This document shows, piece by piece, positions 1 to 9,198 of a stretch of DNA of 64,000 nt. The stretch comes from Prolixibacteraceae bacterium (GTDB lineage Bacteria > Bacteroidota > Bacteroidia > Bacteroidales > Prolixibacteraceae), in contig CP082230.1 of the NCBI GenBank assembly GCA_019856515.1, forward strand, positions 4,464,001 to 4,528,000, written 5' to 3'. How positions within the stretch are numbered: the stretch's first letter is position 1; each line of letters begins with the position of its first letter. Under the pieces are notes generated by a model. That model was not told where the DNA came from. It saw only the letters and a program-made list of their open reading frames with translations, and did no database searches. Both the position numbers and the translations under genes were made by a program.

Positions 1-411
1 GAACCACTCTTGCATCTTTGACCCCAAACCAGGAGTCTCTTGGTGTAACAAGACTTGAAATCCAGAAATCTTGTTCTCCTTATCAAAACCAACCATGATA
101 TCGATATGACCAGAGAATCCATTATTAGTAAACGTTTTTATGGCATGACCTACAAGTGCTCCTTGAGCATCTAAGGCTGGAAACACCTCTAAGCTATCCT
201 TATCTCCCTTAACAATAGTCTTGTAACTGTCGCCCAGTTTATCAAATTTTGGAAGAACAGAAGCGATCGCTTCTTCTTGAGCCTTTACCTGACTCTTTGT
301 GATGGCATCTGCAGTCAATTGGTTCATTAGACCCAATATTGCTCCAGACCCCATTGTTACCACAAAAAGTGTGATAACCATGTTTTTAAAGTTCGATGCT
401 ATCTTTGCCAT
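1..411 (-). CDS. rnfG: RnfG, electron transport complex subunit (partial, C-terminus outside window)
   Basis: N-terminal 137 residues of the periplasmic FMN-binding subunit of the Rnf Na+/H+-translocating ferredoxin:NAD+ oxidoreductase. A single N-terminal membrane anchor (about residues 9-31) is followed by an extracytoplasmic part containing the conserved ETPGLG stretch. The S/T-G-A-T motif that carries covalent FMN in this family lies beyond the left edge. The start is set by translational coupling: the rnfD stop and the rnfG start overlap as TAATG. The edge truncation comes from the window, not from gene damage. Confidence 0.9.
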   Translation of the reverse strand, partial: MAKIASNFKNMVITLFVVTMGSGAILGLMNQLTADAITKSQVKAQEEAIASVLPKFDKLGDSYKTIVKGDKDSLEVFPALDAQGALVGHAIKTFTNNGFSGHIDIMVGFDKENKISGFQVLLHQETPGLGSKMQEWF

Positions 412-1385
412 TATGCTTGTCCTCCAAATCTAGTTGGTTTCACATAGTTGTTGATAAGAGGTACTACTGCATTCATAATAAGAATAGCGAACGAAATACC
501 TTCTGGATATGCTCCAAAGTTACGAATACAGATGGTAATAATACCGATCGCTGCTCCATAGATTAGTTGTCCTTTGACTGACATTGGAGAGGTGACCATA
601 TCGGTAGCCATATATATTGCTCCTAACATCGCACCACCACTCAAGATGTGGAATAGCGGATTGATATATAGCTCAGGGTCTACTAAGTAAAGAATTCCCT
701 GAAGAATAAACATACTTCCTAGAACCGCCACTGGAATGTGCCATGTGATGATCTTCTTGTATAGCATAAATAGACCACCAATAAGTAGTGCTACTGCTGA
801 GATCTCTCCCAATGAACCTGTCATCGATCCATAAAAAAGATCAAAGTTAGTAGGAAGATTAGGTAGTAGTTGTGATACAGACTGTCCTGATTTTAAACCC
901 TCTTTTAGTACTCCTAGTGGCGTAGCTCCAGAGAATGCATCAACAGCGCTGTTTGCGCTCCATGAGGTCATCTGTACTGGAAAAGAGATCAACAAGAAAA
1001 CCCTTCCAACCAATACTGGATTGAATAAGTTCTGTCCAAGACCACCAAAGGTCATCTTTCCTACTCCAATAGCGATTAAAGCACCCAAGATAACCAACCA
1101 TATTGGAAGAGAACTTGGAACATTGAACGCAAGAAGTAGTCCTGTGATTACTGCAGAACCATCTTGAATTGTACTCTCTCCCTTAAGAAGGTATCTTTGA
1201 AATAGGTGTTCAAAAATAACACATGATGCTACTGAAACAGCAGTAATCATCAATGCTTGCCATCCAAAGAAGAACGTACTAGCGATAAGTGCCGGAATAA
1301 GTGATAACACCACGCCGTACATAATCTTTTTAACAGACTCATCACCTTTGATATGCGGTGATGGTGAAACGGTAAGTAATTTCAT
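411..1385 (-). CDS. rnfD: RnfD, electron transport complex subunit D
   Basis: Polytopic membrane subunit of the Rnf complex (NqrB/RnfD family), 324 residues, usual family length. About nine hydrophobic segments are visible. The SGAT motif at residues 152-155 is the site where the family carries phosphoester-linked FMN on the Thr (T155). It lies between rnfC (51 bp upstream) and rnfG (overlapping by the stop/start), so it is part of the rseC-rnfBCDG operon. In the complex it forms the membrane ion-translocating core with RnfA and RnfE, which should lie beyond the left edge. Confidence 0.93.
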   Translation of the reverse strand: MKLLTVSPSPHIKGDESVKKIMYGVVLSLIPALIASTFFFGWQALMITAVSVASCVIFEHLFQRYLLKGESTIQDGSAVITGLLLAFNVPSSLPIWLVILGALIAIGVGKMTFGGLGQNLFNPVLVGRVFLLISFPVQMTSWSANSAVDAFSGATPLGVLKEGLKSGQSVSQLLPNLPTNFDLFYGSMTGSLGEISAVALLIGGLFMLYKKIITWHIPVAVLGSMFILQGILYLVDPELYINPLFHILSGGAMLGAIYMATDMVTSPMSVKGQLIYGAAIGIITICIRNFGAYPEGISFAILIMNAVVPLINNYVKPTRFGGQA

Positions 1386-1436
1386 TACTCTATAGTTTTT
1401 TGTGTCTTTATAGTTACACTTCGATTGATACTAAAG

Positions 1437-2771
1437 TTAGCTTCTCCTGCTGCGGATAATTTGTCCTACAGTCCCTTTTCCTAGACGGATATAATCTAGA
1501 AGAGGACGATTGGATGGACAGGTGAATGAACATGATCCACACTCGATACAATCCATCACATTACGGTTCTCCGACTGTTCCCACATCGATTTCTCCGCTA
1601 GAGACATCAATAGATAAGGTTCAATACCCATTGGGCATGCTTTGACACACTTAGAACAACGAATACATGCATCCATCTTCTCTCTCGCAGACTCCGTATC
1701 TTGCATAATCAGTATGCCCGAAGTTCCTTTGGCTGATGGAATCTCAAGATTTACTACTGCCTTACCCATCATCGGACCTCCACTGATCACTTTACCTGTA
1801 TCTTCAGGTAATCCGCCTGCTTCATCGATCAAATCTTGGATAGGTGTACCGCCACGAACCAATAGGTTACATGGTTTTGATACTGATTTACCAGTAACAG
1901 TTACGACCCTCTCAAATAGAGGCTTGTTCTTCTGCACTGCTTCATAGACAGCATATGCTGTAGCTACATTGTTGACCACAGCCCCTACAGCAATAGGAAG
2001 AGCTCCCGATGGAACCTCTTTGCCAATAGTTGCAGCGATAAGTTGTTTCTCACCACCTTGTGGATATTGTACTTTCAAAGGAGTGATTTCGATACCCTCA
2101 TAAGCTTTCGCCAGCTTCTTGAAGTGATCAATCGCATCCTTCTTGTTATTCTCAATACCAATAATGGCTTTCGAAACCCCAATACCTTTCATCAGGATAG
2201 AAACCCCAACCATGATCTCTTCGCCTTTCTCCAACATGATCTGGTGATCGGCTGTAAGATATGGCTCACACTCCACTGCATTAATGACCAAAACCTCTGC
2301 CGTGTTTCCTGGAGGTGGTGATAGTTTGATATGAGTAGGGAACGTTGCCCCTCCTAATCCAACAATCCCAGCTTCAGCAATACGTGCCTTGATCTCATCT
2401 TGTGTCATGGTGATCTCTTTGACCAAATCCGATGATCTGTCAATAGTCTCTTCCCACTCGTCTCCGTCCACATCAACAACAACAACATCTTTCTTATACC
2501 CAGAGCTATCCAAGATCTGATCGATCTTCTTTACTTTACCAGATACCGAAGAGTGAATGTTGGCTGAAACAAAGCCCGAAGCTTTACCAATCATTTGACC
2601 TACTTTAACCATATCTCCCTTTTTAACCAGAGGAGTGGCTGGCGCCCCGATATGCTGAGCCATCGGGATATATACGGTCTTAGGGATCGCTAATGCTTGA
2701 ATGCTTGCATTGGCCGACAGTTTGTTTTCGGCAGGATGAATACCCCCAATTTTAAATGTCTTAAGCACCAT
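1437..2771 (-). CDS. rnfC: RnfC, electron transport complex subunit C
   Basis: Soluble NADH/flavin and iron-sulfur subunit of the Rnf complex, 444 residues. An N-terminal barrel-sandwich part (from about residue 10) is followed by the NADH-binding Rossmann-like fold with a glycine-rich GLGGATFP stretch near residue 138, a SLBB part, and two ferredoxin-type [4Fe-4S] motifs, CIRCSKCVKACP from residue 369 and CIECGSCSFTCP from residue 408. It accepts electrons from RnfB or passes them to NAD+. The gene is 40 bp downstream of rnfB and 51 bp upstream of rnfD. The length is close to the short Bacteroidota form, without the long C-terminal extension of enterobacterial RnfC. Confidence 0.94.
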   Translation of the reverse strand: MVLKTFKIGGIHPAENKLSANASIQALAIPKTVYIPMAQHIGAPATPLVKKGDMVKVGQMIGKASGFVSANIHSSVSGKVKKIDQILDSSGYKKDVVVVDVDGDEWEETIDRSSDLVKEITMTQDEIKARIAEAGIVGLGGATFPTHIKLSPPPGNTAEVLVINAVECEPYLTADHQIMLEKGEEIMVGVSILMKGIGVSKAIIGIENNKKDAIDHFKKLAKAYEGIEITPLKVQYPQGGEKQLIAATIGKEVPSGALPIAVGAVVNNVATAYAVYEAVQKNKPLFERVVTVTGKSVSKPCNLLVRGGTPIQDLIDEAGGLPEDTGKVISGGPMMGKAVVNLEIPSAKGTSGILIMQDTESAREKMDACIRCSKCVKACPMGIEPYLLMSLAEKSMWEQSENRNVMDCIECGSCSFTCPSNRPLLDYIRLGKGTVGQIIRSRRS

Positions 2772-2811
2772 AATAGTTTAATCGTTTTTCTTGTTAATTA
2801 CGTAATCTGAC

Positions 2812-3669
2812 TTATGAAGCTGGTGCTTCCTCTTTCTTCACCTTGCGTGGTGGAAAGTTCTCTTCAACTATTGCACCTGTTGGGCAAACCGAAACACACT
2901 TACGACATAACTTACATTTGTCGCCATCGATGAATGCAAGATTCTTCTCCATGGTGATCGCCTCAAATGGACACTCCTTGAAACATTTTGTACAACCGAT
3001 ACAAGCTGTGCTACAGGCTTTCTTCGCTGCTGCTCCCTTGTCCATATTACGACATGATACATAAACTTTACGACCTTTAGGCATCTTCTTGCGTAACTCG
3101 ATAAGTGTCTTTGGACATGCAGTAACACAGGCTCCACATGCAACACATTTGTCATCATCAACTTCTGGAAGTCCCGTCTCAGGATTCATGTGAATCGCGT
3201 CAAACTCACAAGCAGTAACACAGTCACCACAGCCTAAACATCCATATGAACAACCTGTATCTCCTGCATATAGAGAAGAGGCGATAGCACAAGAAACTGT
3301 ACCATCATAAAGGTTTGTTTTTGGACGATGTTCACATGTACCGTTACATCTTACAACTGCTGTTTGAGGAGCTTTTTTTACAGCTTCAAGCCCTAGAATG
3401 TCAGCAACAGAACCCATGCAATCGTTTCCACCCACAGGGCAAAAAAGATCAGATAATTCCATCTCCTTAACACATGCTTCTGCAAAGGCTCTACAACCTG
3501 CAAATCCACATCCCCCACAATTCGCGCCTGGCAATGACCCTTCAACATCATCAATGCGAGGGTCCTCTTCAACTTTGAACTTTTTAGCTGCAACGGCAAG
3601 TATTACTGCGGCTAAAACTCCAATGATACTTAATACAAGAATCGTATTAAAAACAAGTGTTAGAATCAT
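2812..3669 (-). CDS. rnfB: RnfB, electron transport complex subunit B
   Basis: Membrane-anchored iron-sulfur subunit of Rnf, 285 residues. One N-terminal transmembrane helix (about residues 4-28) precedes the Fe-S domain with the GANCGGCGFAGC motif (C51, C54, C59, plus a later Cys near residue 77). Four further ferredoxin-type CxxCxxCxxxC motifs follow (CLGCGDCVTAC, CVACGACVTAC, CIGCTKCFKEC, CKLCRKCVSVC), more than in the short gamma-proteobacterial RnfB and typical of the long form. It is the presumed entry point for ferredoxin electrons. It sits 15 bp after the rseC-like gene. Confidence 0.94.
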   Translation of the reverse strand: MILTLVFNTILVLSIIGVLAAVILAVAAKKFKVEEDPRIDDVEGSLPGANCGGCGFAGCRAFAEACVKEMELSDLFCPVGGNDCMGSVADILGLEAVKKAPQTAVVRCNGTCEHRPKTNLYDGTVSCAIASSLYAGDTGCSYGCLGCGDCVTACEFDAIHMNPETGLPEVDDDKCVACGACVTACPKTLIELRKKMPKGRKVYVSCRNMDKGAAAKKACSTACIGCTKCFKECPFEAITMEKNLAFIDGDKCKLCRKCVSVCPTGAIVEENFPPRKVKKEEAPAS

Positions 3670-3684
3670 TATTATTTGGATTTA

Positions 3685-4104
3685 CTAGATTTTACGGATT
3701 GAAAATTCGAGTTTATTGGAAATACGTCCCCTAAATATATATAGTAGTGCGTAATAGGGAACAAGTATAGTAATAGTTAGAATTGCAGAAATTGAGTCGC
3801 TAAAATCGAGTTGCTTAAATAGTATTAGCGAGAGAATAAGTACCACTAAAGGAAGAAGATAACCAAGTAGTAAGGCAAGTTTTTCTTGCTTCTTATTTGC
3901 AACCAAAACAACCTTCTGACCAATCTCTAATCCCCTCGGAGCTCTCTTTATATGAACAAGTTTCTCTTCGACATCTGCTACAGAACAAGCTCCTTTGGCA
4001 TGACATCCTGCACATGCTGATTTTGCTATAATTTTTACCCAAGCGTCTTGATCTTCAATACGTGAGACAACTCCATCGTGGGTTAATTCTTTATTCTTAT
4101 TCAT
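3685..4104 (-). CDS. RseC/MucC-family (SoxR-reducing system) protein
   Basis: A 139-residue protein of the SoxR_reducing RseC/MucC family. The N-terminal part carries a CAGCHAKGAC cysteine cluster (about residues 31-40) and is followed by two transmembrane helices (about 79-96 and 103-122). In this family the protein assists SoxR reduction together with Rsx/Rnf, or acts on anti-sigma factors. In Bacteroidota the gene regularly heads the rnf operon, as here (15 bp before rnfB). A role in maturing or coupling the Rnf iron-sulfur system is an inference. The four Cys/His positions suggest a metal or Fe-S site. Confidence 0.85.
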   Translation of the reverse strand: MNKNKELTHDGVVSRIEDQDAWVKIIAKSACAGCHAKGACSVADVEEKLVHIKRAPRGLEIGQKVVLVANKKQEKLALLLGYLLPLVVLILSLILFKQLDFSDSISAILTITILVPYYALLYIFRGRISNKLEFSIRKI

Positions 4105-4127
4105 GACATCTTTGAAAATATTCGTTA

Positions 4128-4157
4128 CAAATCTAAATATGATTATTACTTTTCAAT
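4128..4157 (-). promoter_or_regulatory. Putative promoter of the rnf operon
   Basis: On the minus strand a TAGATTTG box matches the Bacteroidota -7 consensus TAnnTTTG. An ATTG lies 18 nt upstream in the -33 position. Transcription would start just before the rseC-like gene at 4104. The assignment rests on the match alone. Confidence 0.4.
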
Positions 4158-4570
4158 GAGATTCTCTGTCTAAAAATCGAATTATACCGTTATTTATTTC
4201 TGTTTTAAATACGACGGGCTATTGTTGATATTTTTTGAATAAATAGACCAATTATAGATTGGAATACTCCTTGTGAAAAAGTTGTAGTTATTTATGTGAC
4301 ATTTGTCATGTGTGACTGTTGTGCCGCATCATTTTAGTGCAAAATTATAATTCGAACATTTTGACTGACACCACATCTTCCTCAAAACATAGAAAAGAAC
4401 CGCACCCTTACTCTCTAACGATATTATACATTTAACCCCATTAAGGCATCCAAAAAAATATCCTTCGTGAATATCACCCCCCCCTCTCTTCGAAAGTAAT
4501 ATCCCACTACAATACCATTAATTGCCAATTACTCCGTAGTTCCATATTACTTTCCCCTGACTTTCCCCAT

Positions 4571-4773
4571 CTCTTATCCGTCCTTAATACGTCTCTAATA
4601 TATCCTTAATCCGTCCTTTGTCCATGGTTTAGCCATGGTTCGTCCATGGTTTGTCCATCGATTTCGGGGTTTTCGATGGCTGAATCATGGAGCTATGATG
4701 GACGATTCATGGACAAAGGACGGATTAGAGACGGGCTAAGGTTGGATTAGTGACGGGTTAAGGATGGATTAAG
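4571..4773. repeat. Long imperfect inverted repeat made of short tandem units
   Basis: A 20-nt perfect inverted pair (4607-4626 against 4708-4727) forms the core of the hairpin. Outside it, the left arm carries TCCGTCCTTAA-type units and the right arm the complementary GACGG(G/A)TTAAGGATGG-type units, including two consecutive 22 bp copies at 4730-4751 and 4752-4773. The loop side has four tandem GTCCATGG-like units (4620-4660) and a second inner stem, CCATCGA against TCGATGG. It is seen directly in the sequence. It matches no transposon or terminator I know. Confidence 0.75.
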
Positions 4774-4945
4774 TTGGGTGTAAGTACGGTTATGTTACCT
4801 GTTAGTCAATAGATAGGGGTGTTGGGATAATAGGGGATAGGATTAACTCTTTTTTGTGTTATTCCTATCCGATATATGGTTGTTTGGAGGGAGCAATACT
4901 CTGTTTTTAAGATGGGGCTGGTATGGGTTTTATGCGGTGGTGAAT

Positions 4946-6772
4946 CTATAGAGGGAAGAGAATTGTGATGGTTGTTCCTCTTTCGACCTGAGATTTTATA
5001 TTGATCGTACCACTATTTTTATTGATAAATTCTTTACACAAGACCAATCCTAATCCAGTACCTTTTTCATTTTCGGTTCCTTTGGTGTAGTGTTTCTCCC
5101 CAACATCAAAGAGTTTGTTTAGATTCTTCTGAGATATACCAACGCCATTGTCTTTGATCATTATTCGACAATGGTTGTCGTGGATGTCTGTTTTGATCTT
5201 AATAAATTTGCCTCTATGTGAGAATTTGATGGCATTGGAGACTAGGTTGCGAATAATCGCAAGAAACATATTATTGTCGACATCGATCATTATATCGTTG
5301 TCGAACTCTTTGATAATGGTAATTTCCTTCTTTATCGCTTGTAACTCGATTAGCTCTAATGATGAGTTGATCTGTTTTGCTACATCAATTCGCGACTTGT
5401 GTATGGTCAACTCACCACTTTGTGATTTAGACCATGCCAATACGTCTTCGATTAACTGGAGCATTCCTTTCGAAGATTGAAGGATGAGTCTTGCGTAGTT
5501 GCTTTTCTGCTCTTTTGTAAAACAAGGATCATCATTCTGTAGTATCGTGGAGAATCCTTGGATGGTCATGATTGGATTCTTTAGATCATGTGCAAGGATG
5601 TTAATGAATTTTCCTTTGGTTGTATTTGCATCATGAAGTTTCTTCGCGGATCTCTTTAATAGTATTTGATTAAATATCTTATTGGAAAGGGCTGTTGCGC
5701 TTAGGTAGGATATGATAATGAGTAAAAATAGAATGATTAAATATGTTACAATGAGTCTGCTTAGTTTGTGGGTATTGTAATCACTATAGTTTGCCTCTGG
5801 AATATATGATATAAGTTTATATTCGATGTTTTGTGGGATATTCTCTTTATTATATTCCACTTTGTTTTCGATTAGAAGCTCTTCGAGTATATGTCCGAAA
5901 TTGATGGTGTTATAATTAAAGAATCCTATTTCGGAAACAAATGATCCCGATTGTTGTCCTGCAAATCGATCTGCCTGTTTGTTGTAGTTGCTAAGGAAAG
6001 AGCAGCAGTATTTATTATTAGGTGTTGTTGGAATGGCAGTGCTGTCTACATTAAAACTTAGTTTTCCTTGTGTGTCTACTAGGAATGTTTTGCCACTTAC
6101 ACGTCTGTTGTTTAAGAGGATCTGTTTGTCATTTTTCATTTTGGCAACAATCTCTTTCAGGCTGCAACTCAACGATAGAATAGCAATGTCTCCATTGGGT
6201 GTCTCTATGGTCGAAGATATCGATATGGCATAGTGATCTATGTCGTCTAATTTATCTGGTGTTTTTAGTAGACGAATCTTACTTATTTTGTATTTATACT
6301 TAACGATCTTGTTAATCTTATTGATTCGGTCGTTAATGTTCAAATCAAGCTCTTGATGAAAGGTGTTCTGTATGCTATCGTTTATGCTCTCTATGACTAG
6401 AGATTTTTTTGTGTAGGGTGTAAGAAGTACAATGCGGTTATAGTAGCGCTTGCGTTTCATATAGCGTGATAGAGATGCGATCACTTCGTCTCTATTCTCT
6501 CTGTTCTGCTCTGCGACATAATCCTTTATTTTATCTCTTGCAGATATCTCTTGAAGGTCAATAAAAAGGTCCTCAATAGAGCTCGTGATCTCTTTGGATT
6601 GTATCTGAAGGATAGATTGATGTCTCATCTCTCCATCTTTGATATCATTGTCCACCTCAAACATAAAATAAGACCAAAATATTGCCCCCAATATTATGGT
6701 AGCAAGTAACACAAATACTGGGAAGAATTTGTTGAATAGTGCTTTCTGGTCTGTGTTGATTTTATATTTCAT
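4946..6772 (-). CDS. Membrane sensor histidine kinase
   Basis: A 608-residue hybrid-free histidine kinase. A first transmembrane helix (about residues 15-37), an extracytoplasmic sensor part of about 300 residues and a second helix (about 341-363) precede the HisKA domain, with phospho-acceptor H395 in LAHDLKNP. The HATPase_c domain follows, with the N box (NLVSNAIKF), G1 (DNGVGIS) and G2 (GTGLGL) boxes. No receiver domain and no adjacent response regulator were found, so it is an orphan kinase. It starts 21 bp after the recG stop and is probably co-transcribed with it. The sensor part is not recognised as a named domain, so the signal is unknown. Confidence 0.9.
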   Translation of the reverse strand: MKYKINTDQKALFNKFFPVFVLLATIILGAIFWSYFMFEVDNDIKDGEMRHQSILQIQSKEITSSIEDLFIDLQEISARDKIKDYVAEQNRENRDEVIASLSRYMKRKRYYNRIVLLTPYTKKSLVIESINDSIQNTFHQELDLNINDRINKINKIVKYKYKISKIRLLKTPDKLDDIDHYAISISSTIETPNGDIAILSLSCSLKEIVAKMKNDKQILLNNRRVSGKTFLVDTQGKLSFNVDSTAIPTTPNNKYCCSFLSNYNKQADRFAGQQSGSFVSEIGFFNYNTINFGHILEELLIENKVEYNKENIPQNIEYKLISYIPEANYSDYNTHKLSRLIVTYLIILFLLIIISYLSATALSNKIFNQILLKRSAKKLHDANTTKGKFINILAHDLKNPIMTIQGFSTILQNDDPCFTKEQKSNYARLILQSSKGMLQLIEDVLAWSKSQSGELTIHKSRIDVAKQINSSLELIELQAIKKEITIIKEFDNDIMIDVDNNMFLAIIRNLVSNAIKFSHRGKFIKIKTDIHDNHCRIMIKDNGVGISQKNLNKLFDVGEKHYTKGTENEKGTGLGLVLCKEFINKNSGTINIKSQVERGTTITILFPL

Positions 6773-6793
6773 CTCTCTCTTGTGTTTATTGAA

Positions 6794-8881
6794 TTAACTG
6801 ATGTCGCTCCAGTTAAATAAACCTTTATTTATTTTTATTAACATATCTAAAATCTTTTTGTTCACTGGCTGGGCAAGTTTATGATCTTTTTCAGCAATCT
6901 TGAATATTATATTGCGAACATCTGCTAATATGTCTCCGTCTTTTGTGATATCCGATAGTTTCAAGTCTAATAGATCTCCACTCTGTTGAATGCCCTCAAT
7001 ATCGCCTGGTCCTCTAAGATCTAAATCGACTTCAGAGATCTTAAAACCATCGCTATGGTCTACCATTGTTTGCATTCGTGTTTTAGATACTTTGCTAATT
7101 TTATCTCCTGTGACAAGAATACAGTAAGCTTGATCGGCACCACGCCCAACACGCCCACGAAGCTGATGTAGTTGTGATAGTCCAAACCTTTCAGCACTTT
7201 CGATGATCATTACAGAAGCGTTCGGAACGTTTACTCCTACTTCAATAACGGTGGTCGCAACCATGATGTCGGTATGATGATTCTTGAATTTCATCATCTC
7301 TTCCTCTTTCTCTTTTGGTTTTAGCTTGCCGTGGACGATGCTTATCTTTCGATCAGGAAAATCGTCTGCAATCTGTTCGTATCCTTTCTCTAGATTTTTA
7401 AAGTCCATCTTTTCGGACTCTTCGATCAATGGATACACAATATATACTTGTCTGCCTTTTGATATTTCGGTGTGGATAAACTCATTAATCTTATCCCTTT
7501 TCGAATCAAAATAGTGCTTGGTAATGATAGGCTTCCTTCCTGGTGGAAGTTCGTCAATCACTGAGACATCTAGATCTCCATACAGTGTCATGGCCAATGT
7601 GCGAGGAATAGGTGTTGCGGTCATCACAAGAATGTGAGGTGGAATGATGCTTTTACGCCATAGTTTAGCACGTTGTGCCACTCCAAATCGATGTTGCTCG
7701 TCGATAATTACGAATCCCAATTTCTGGAATTTGACTTTATCTTCTATGAGTGCATGAGTACCGATCAAAAGATCGAGTGTACCATCTTCTAAGGATTCAT
7801 GAATCTCTCGTCTTGCTGCTATTTTGGTTGATCCTGTGAGTAGACGAACATGGATGTTAAGATCATGTTTCATCTCCAAAATAGATGCAAGGTGTTGTGA
7901 TGCCAATATCTCCGTAGGTGCCATTAAGCATGCTTGATAACCATTGTCGATGGCAATCAGTGCTGTCATGAATGCGACCATTGTTTTTCCACTTCCTACA
8001 TCTCCTTGAACCAATCGGTTCATCTGTACTCCGGTATTCATATTGTGTCGTACCTCTTTGATGACACGTTTTTGTGCACCGGTAAGTTCAAATGGGATGT
8101 GTTGGCTGTAGAACTGGTTGAAAAGATCCCCTACAATTGGAAATTTGTTTCCTTTATATTTTTGCTCTCGATCAATTTTAAGGTAGATTACCTTCAACTG
8201 ATTAAAGAAGAGTTCTTCAAATTTTATTCTATAGGTAGCGGCATTTAGTTCTTCAAAGTTTCTAGGTCTATGAACTCCATTTAATGCATACCTTTTGGGG
8301 TATAGATTTCTGTACTTTAGAAGCCAATCAGGAAATGTCTCCGTCTCTTCAGAATCTATTATATCTAATGCGTTACAGATGATTTGGAAAAGTTGCTTTG
8401 ACTGAAGACCTTCCTTCTTCATCTTTTCTGTCGTGTGATATTGCGGATACAGTTGTCCGTTTGGTTCTCCACCTTTATCTACGGTTAGCTCTGGGTGTAC
8501 AACGCTCACATTGTTCCCAAATTGTTTCGGCTTTCCAAAAAGAATATAGGGCTCTTTGAGTTTTAGAGACTGTTTAAGGTATTTGACACCTGTGAAAAAT
8601 ACTAGGTCAATAAATGCTTCCCCATCTGTAAAATATGCTGTCAATCGCTCTTTAGGTCCAGCACCTTCGCTCTTTATCTGAGTGATATAGCCTCTACACT
8701 GTACTGTTTCGGTGGAGCTCTTCGCTTCTTTTACAGATAAAAACTTTGTTCGGTCAATATATTTGTATGGATAATACGAAAGCAACTCTTCAAAAGTGTT
8801 AATGTTTAACTCACTTTTAAGAAGCATCTGCTTTTTAGGGCCAACACCTTTTACATATTTTATACTGCTTTCCATATTCAT
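6794..8881 (-). CDS. recG: ATP-dependent DNA helicase RecG
   Basis: A 695-residue RecG, full family length. It acts on stalled replication forks and Holliday-junction intermediates. The N-terminal wedge/OB domain (about 1-240) is followed by two RecA-like helicase domains with Walker A GDVGSGKT, the DEQH box, the TATPIPRT motif and the QLRGRVGRG motif VI. A second Met at codon 3 is an alternative start. A TATATTTG -7-like box lies on the minus strand at 8889-8896, directly upstream. Confidence 0.96.
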   Translation of the reverse strand: MNMESSIKYVKGVGPKKQMLLKSELNINTFEELLSYYPYKYIDRTKFLSVKEAKSSTETVQCRGYITQIKSEGAGPKERLTAYFTDGEAFIDLVFFTGVKYLKQSLKLKEPYILFGKPKQFGNNVSVVHPELTVDKGGEPNGQLYPQYHTTEKMKKEGLQSKQLFQIICNALDIIDSEETETFPDWLLKYRNLYPKRYALNGVHRPRNFEELNAATYRIKFEELFFNQLKVIYLKIDREQKYKGNKFPIVGDLFNQFYSQHIPFELTGAQKRVIKEVRHNMNTGVQMNRLVQGDVGSGKTMVAFMTALIAIDNGYQACLMAPTEILASQHLASILEMKHDLNIHVRLLTGSTKIAARREIHESLEDGTLDLLIGTHALIEDKVKFQKLGFVIIDEQHRFGVAQRAKLWRKSIIPPHILVMTATPIPRTLAMTLYGDLDVSVIDELPPGRKPIITKHYFDSKRDKINEFIHTEISKGRQVYIVYPLIEESEKMDFKNLEKGYEQIADDFPDRKISIVHGKLKPKEKEEEMMKFKNHHTDIMVATTVIEVGVNVPNASVMIIESAERFGLSQLHQLRGRVGRGADQAYCILVTGDKISKVSKTRMQTMVDHSDGFKISEVDLDLRGPGDIEGIQQSGDLLDLKLSDITKDGDILADVRNIIFKIAEKDHKLAQPVNKKILDMLIKINKGLFNWSDIS

Positions 8882-8896
8882 GATTATACAAATATA

Positions 8897-9198
8897 TATA
8901 ATCGTTAATCATTAAGCACGTTTGTTTGCACCAATTAAAATATTATTAGGTAACAAATAGTCTATTGGTATTTGTAACTGTATGACATATAATTGGTTGT
9001 CGTCTTGTGTGTCTAAATTGTACATTTTTCATTTCTTAATAATATGTTAATGCTTTTTGATACTAATTATATCACTCTGTGTTTGTTAAGTATCATGTTA
9101 TCAGTGTTGTATGTTGTGTGTGTAATTGCTGTTTTAATTTATTAATTTTAGAGTTTAATTGTAGTTGTATTTTTTTTCACCATCTAAAATCAGATAAA
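8897..9198. other. AT-rich intergenic region
   Basis: Very AT-rich gap between the divergent recG and methyltransferase-like genes. It contains a small hairpin at 8950-8978 (10 bp arms, one mismatch) without a T-tract. An open frame from 9079 continues into the next gene, but its first 40 codons encode a Cys/Phe-rich stretch unlike the protein family and are probably not translated. Confidence 0.5.

Larger units (their letters stand above)
4105..4945. other. Gene-free region with repeat structure
   Basis: An 840 bp gap between the rnf operon start and the end of the histidine kinase gene. No plausible coding sequence was found. The left part holds the rnf promoter, then a pyrimidine-rich stretch with a run of eight or more C (around 4477). 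The middle contains the long imperfect hairpin at 4571-4773. The right part is G/T-rich with no recognised element. Confidence 0.6.

Noticed and set aside
3393..3688. Open frames antisense or out of frame to rnfB
   Set aside because: Shadows of a strongly supported rnfB gene.
9079..9198. Upstream extension of the methyltransferase-like protein
   Set aside because: The first 40 codons give a Cys/Phe-rich stretch with no place in the family alignment; AT-rich intergenic DNA.
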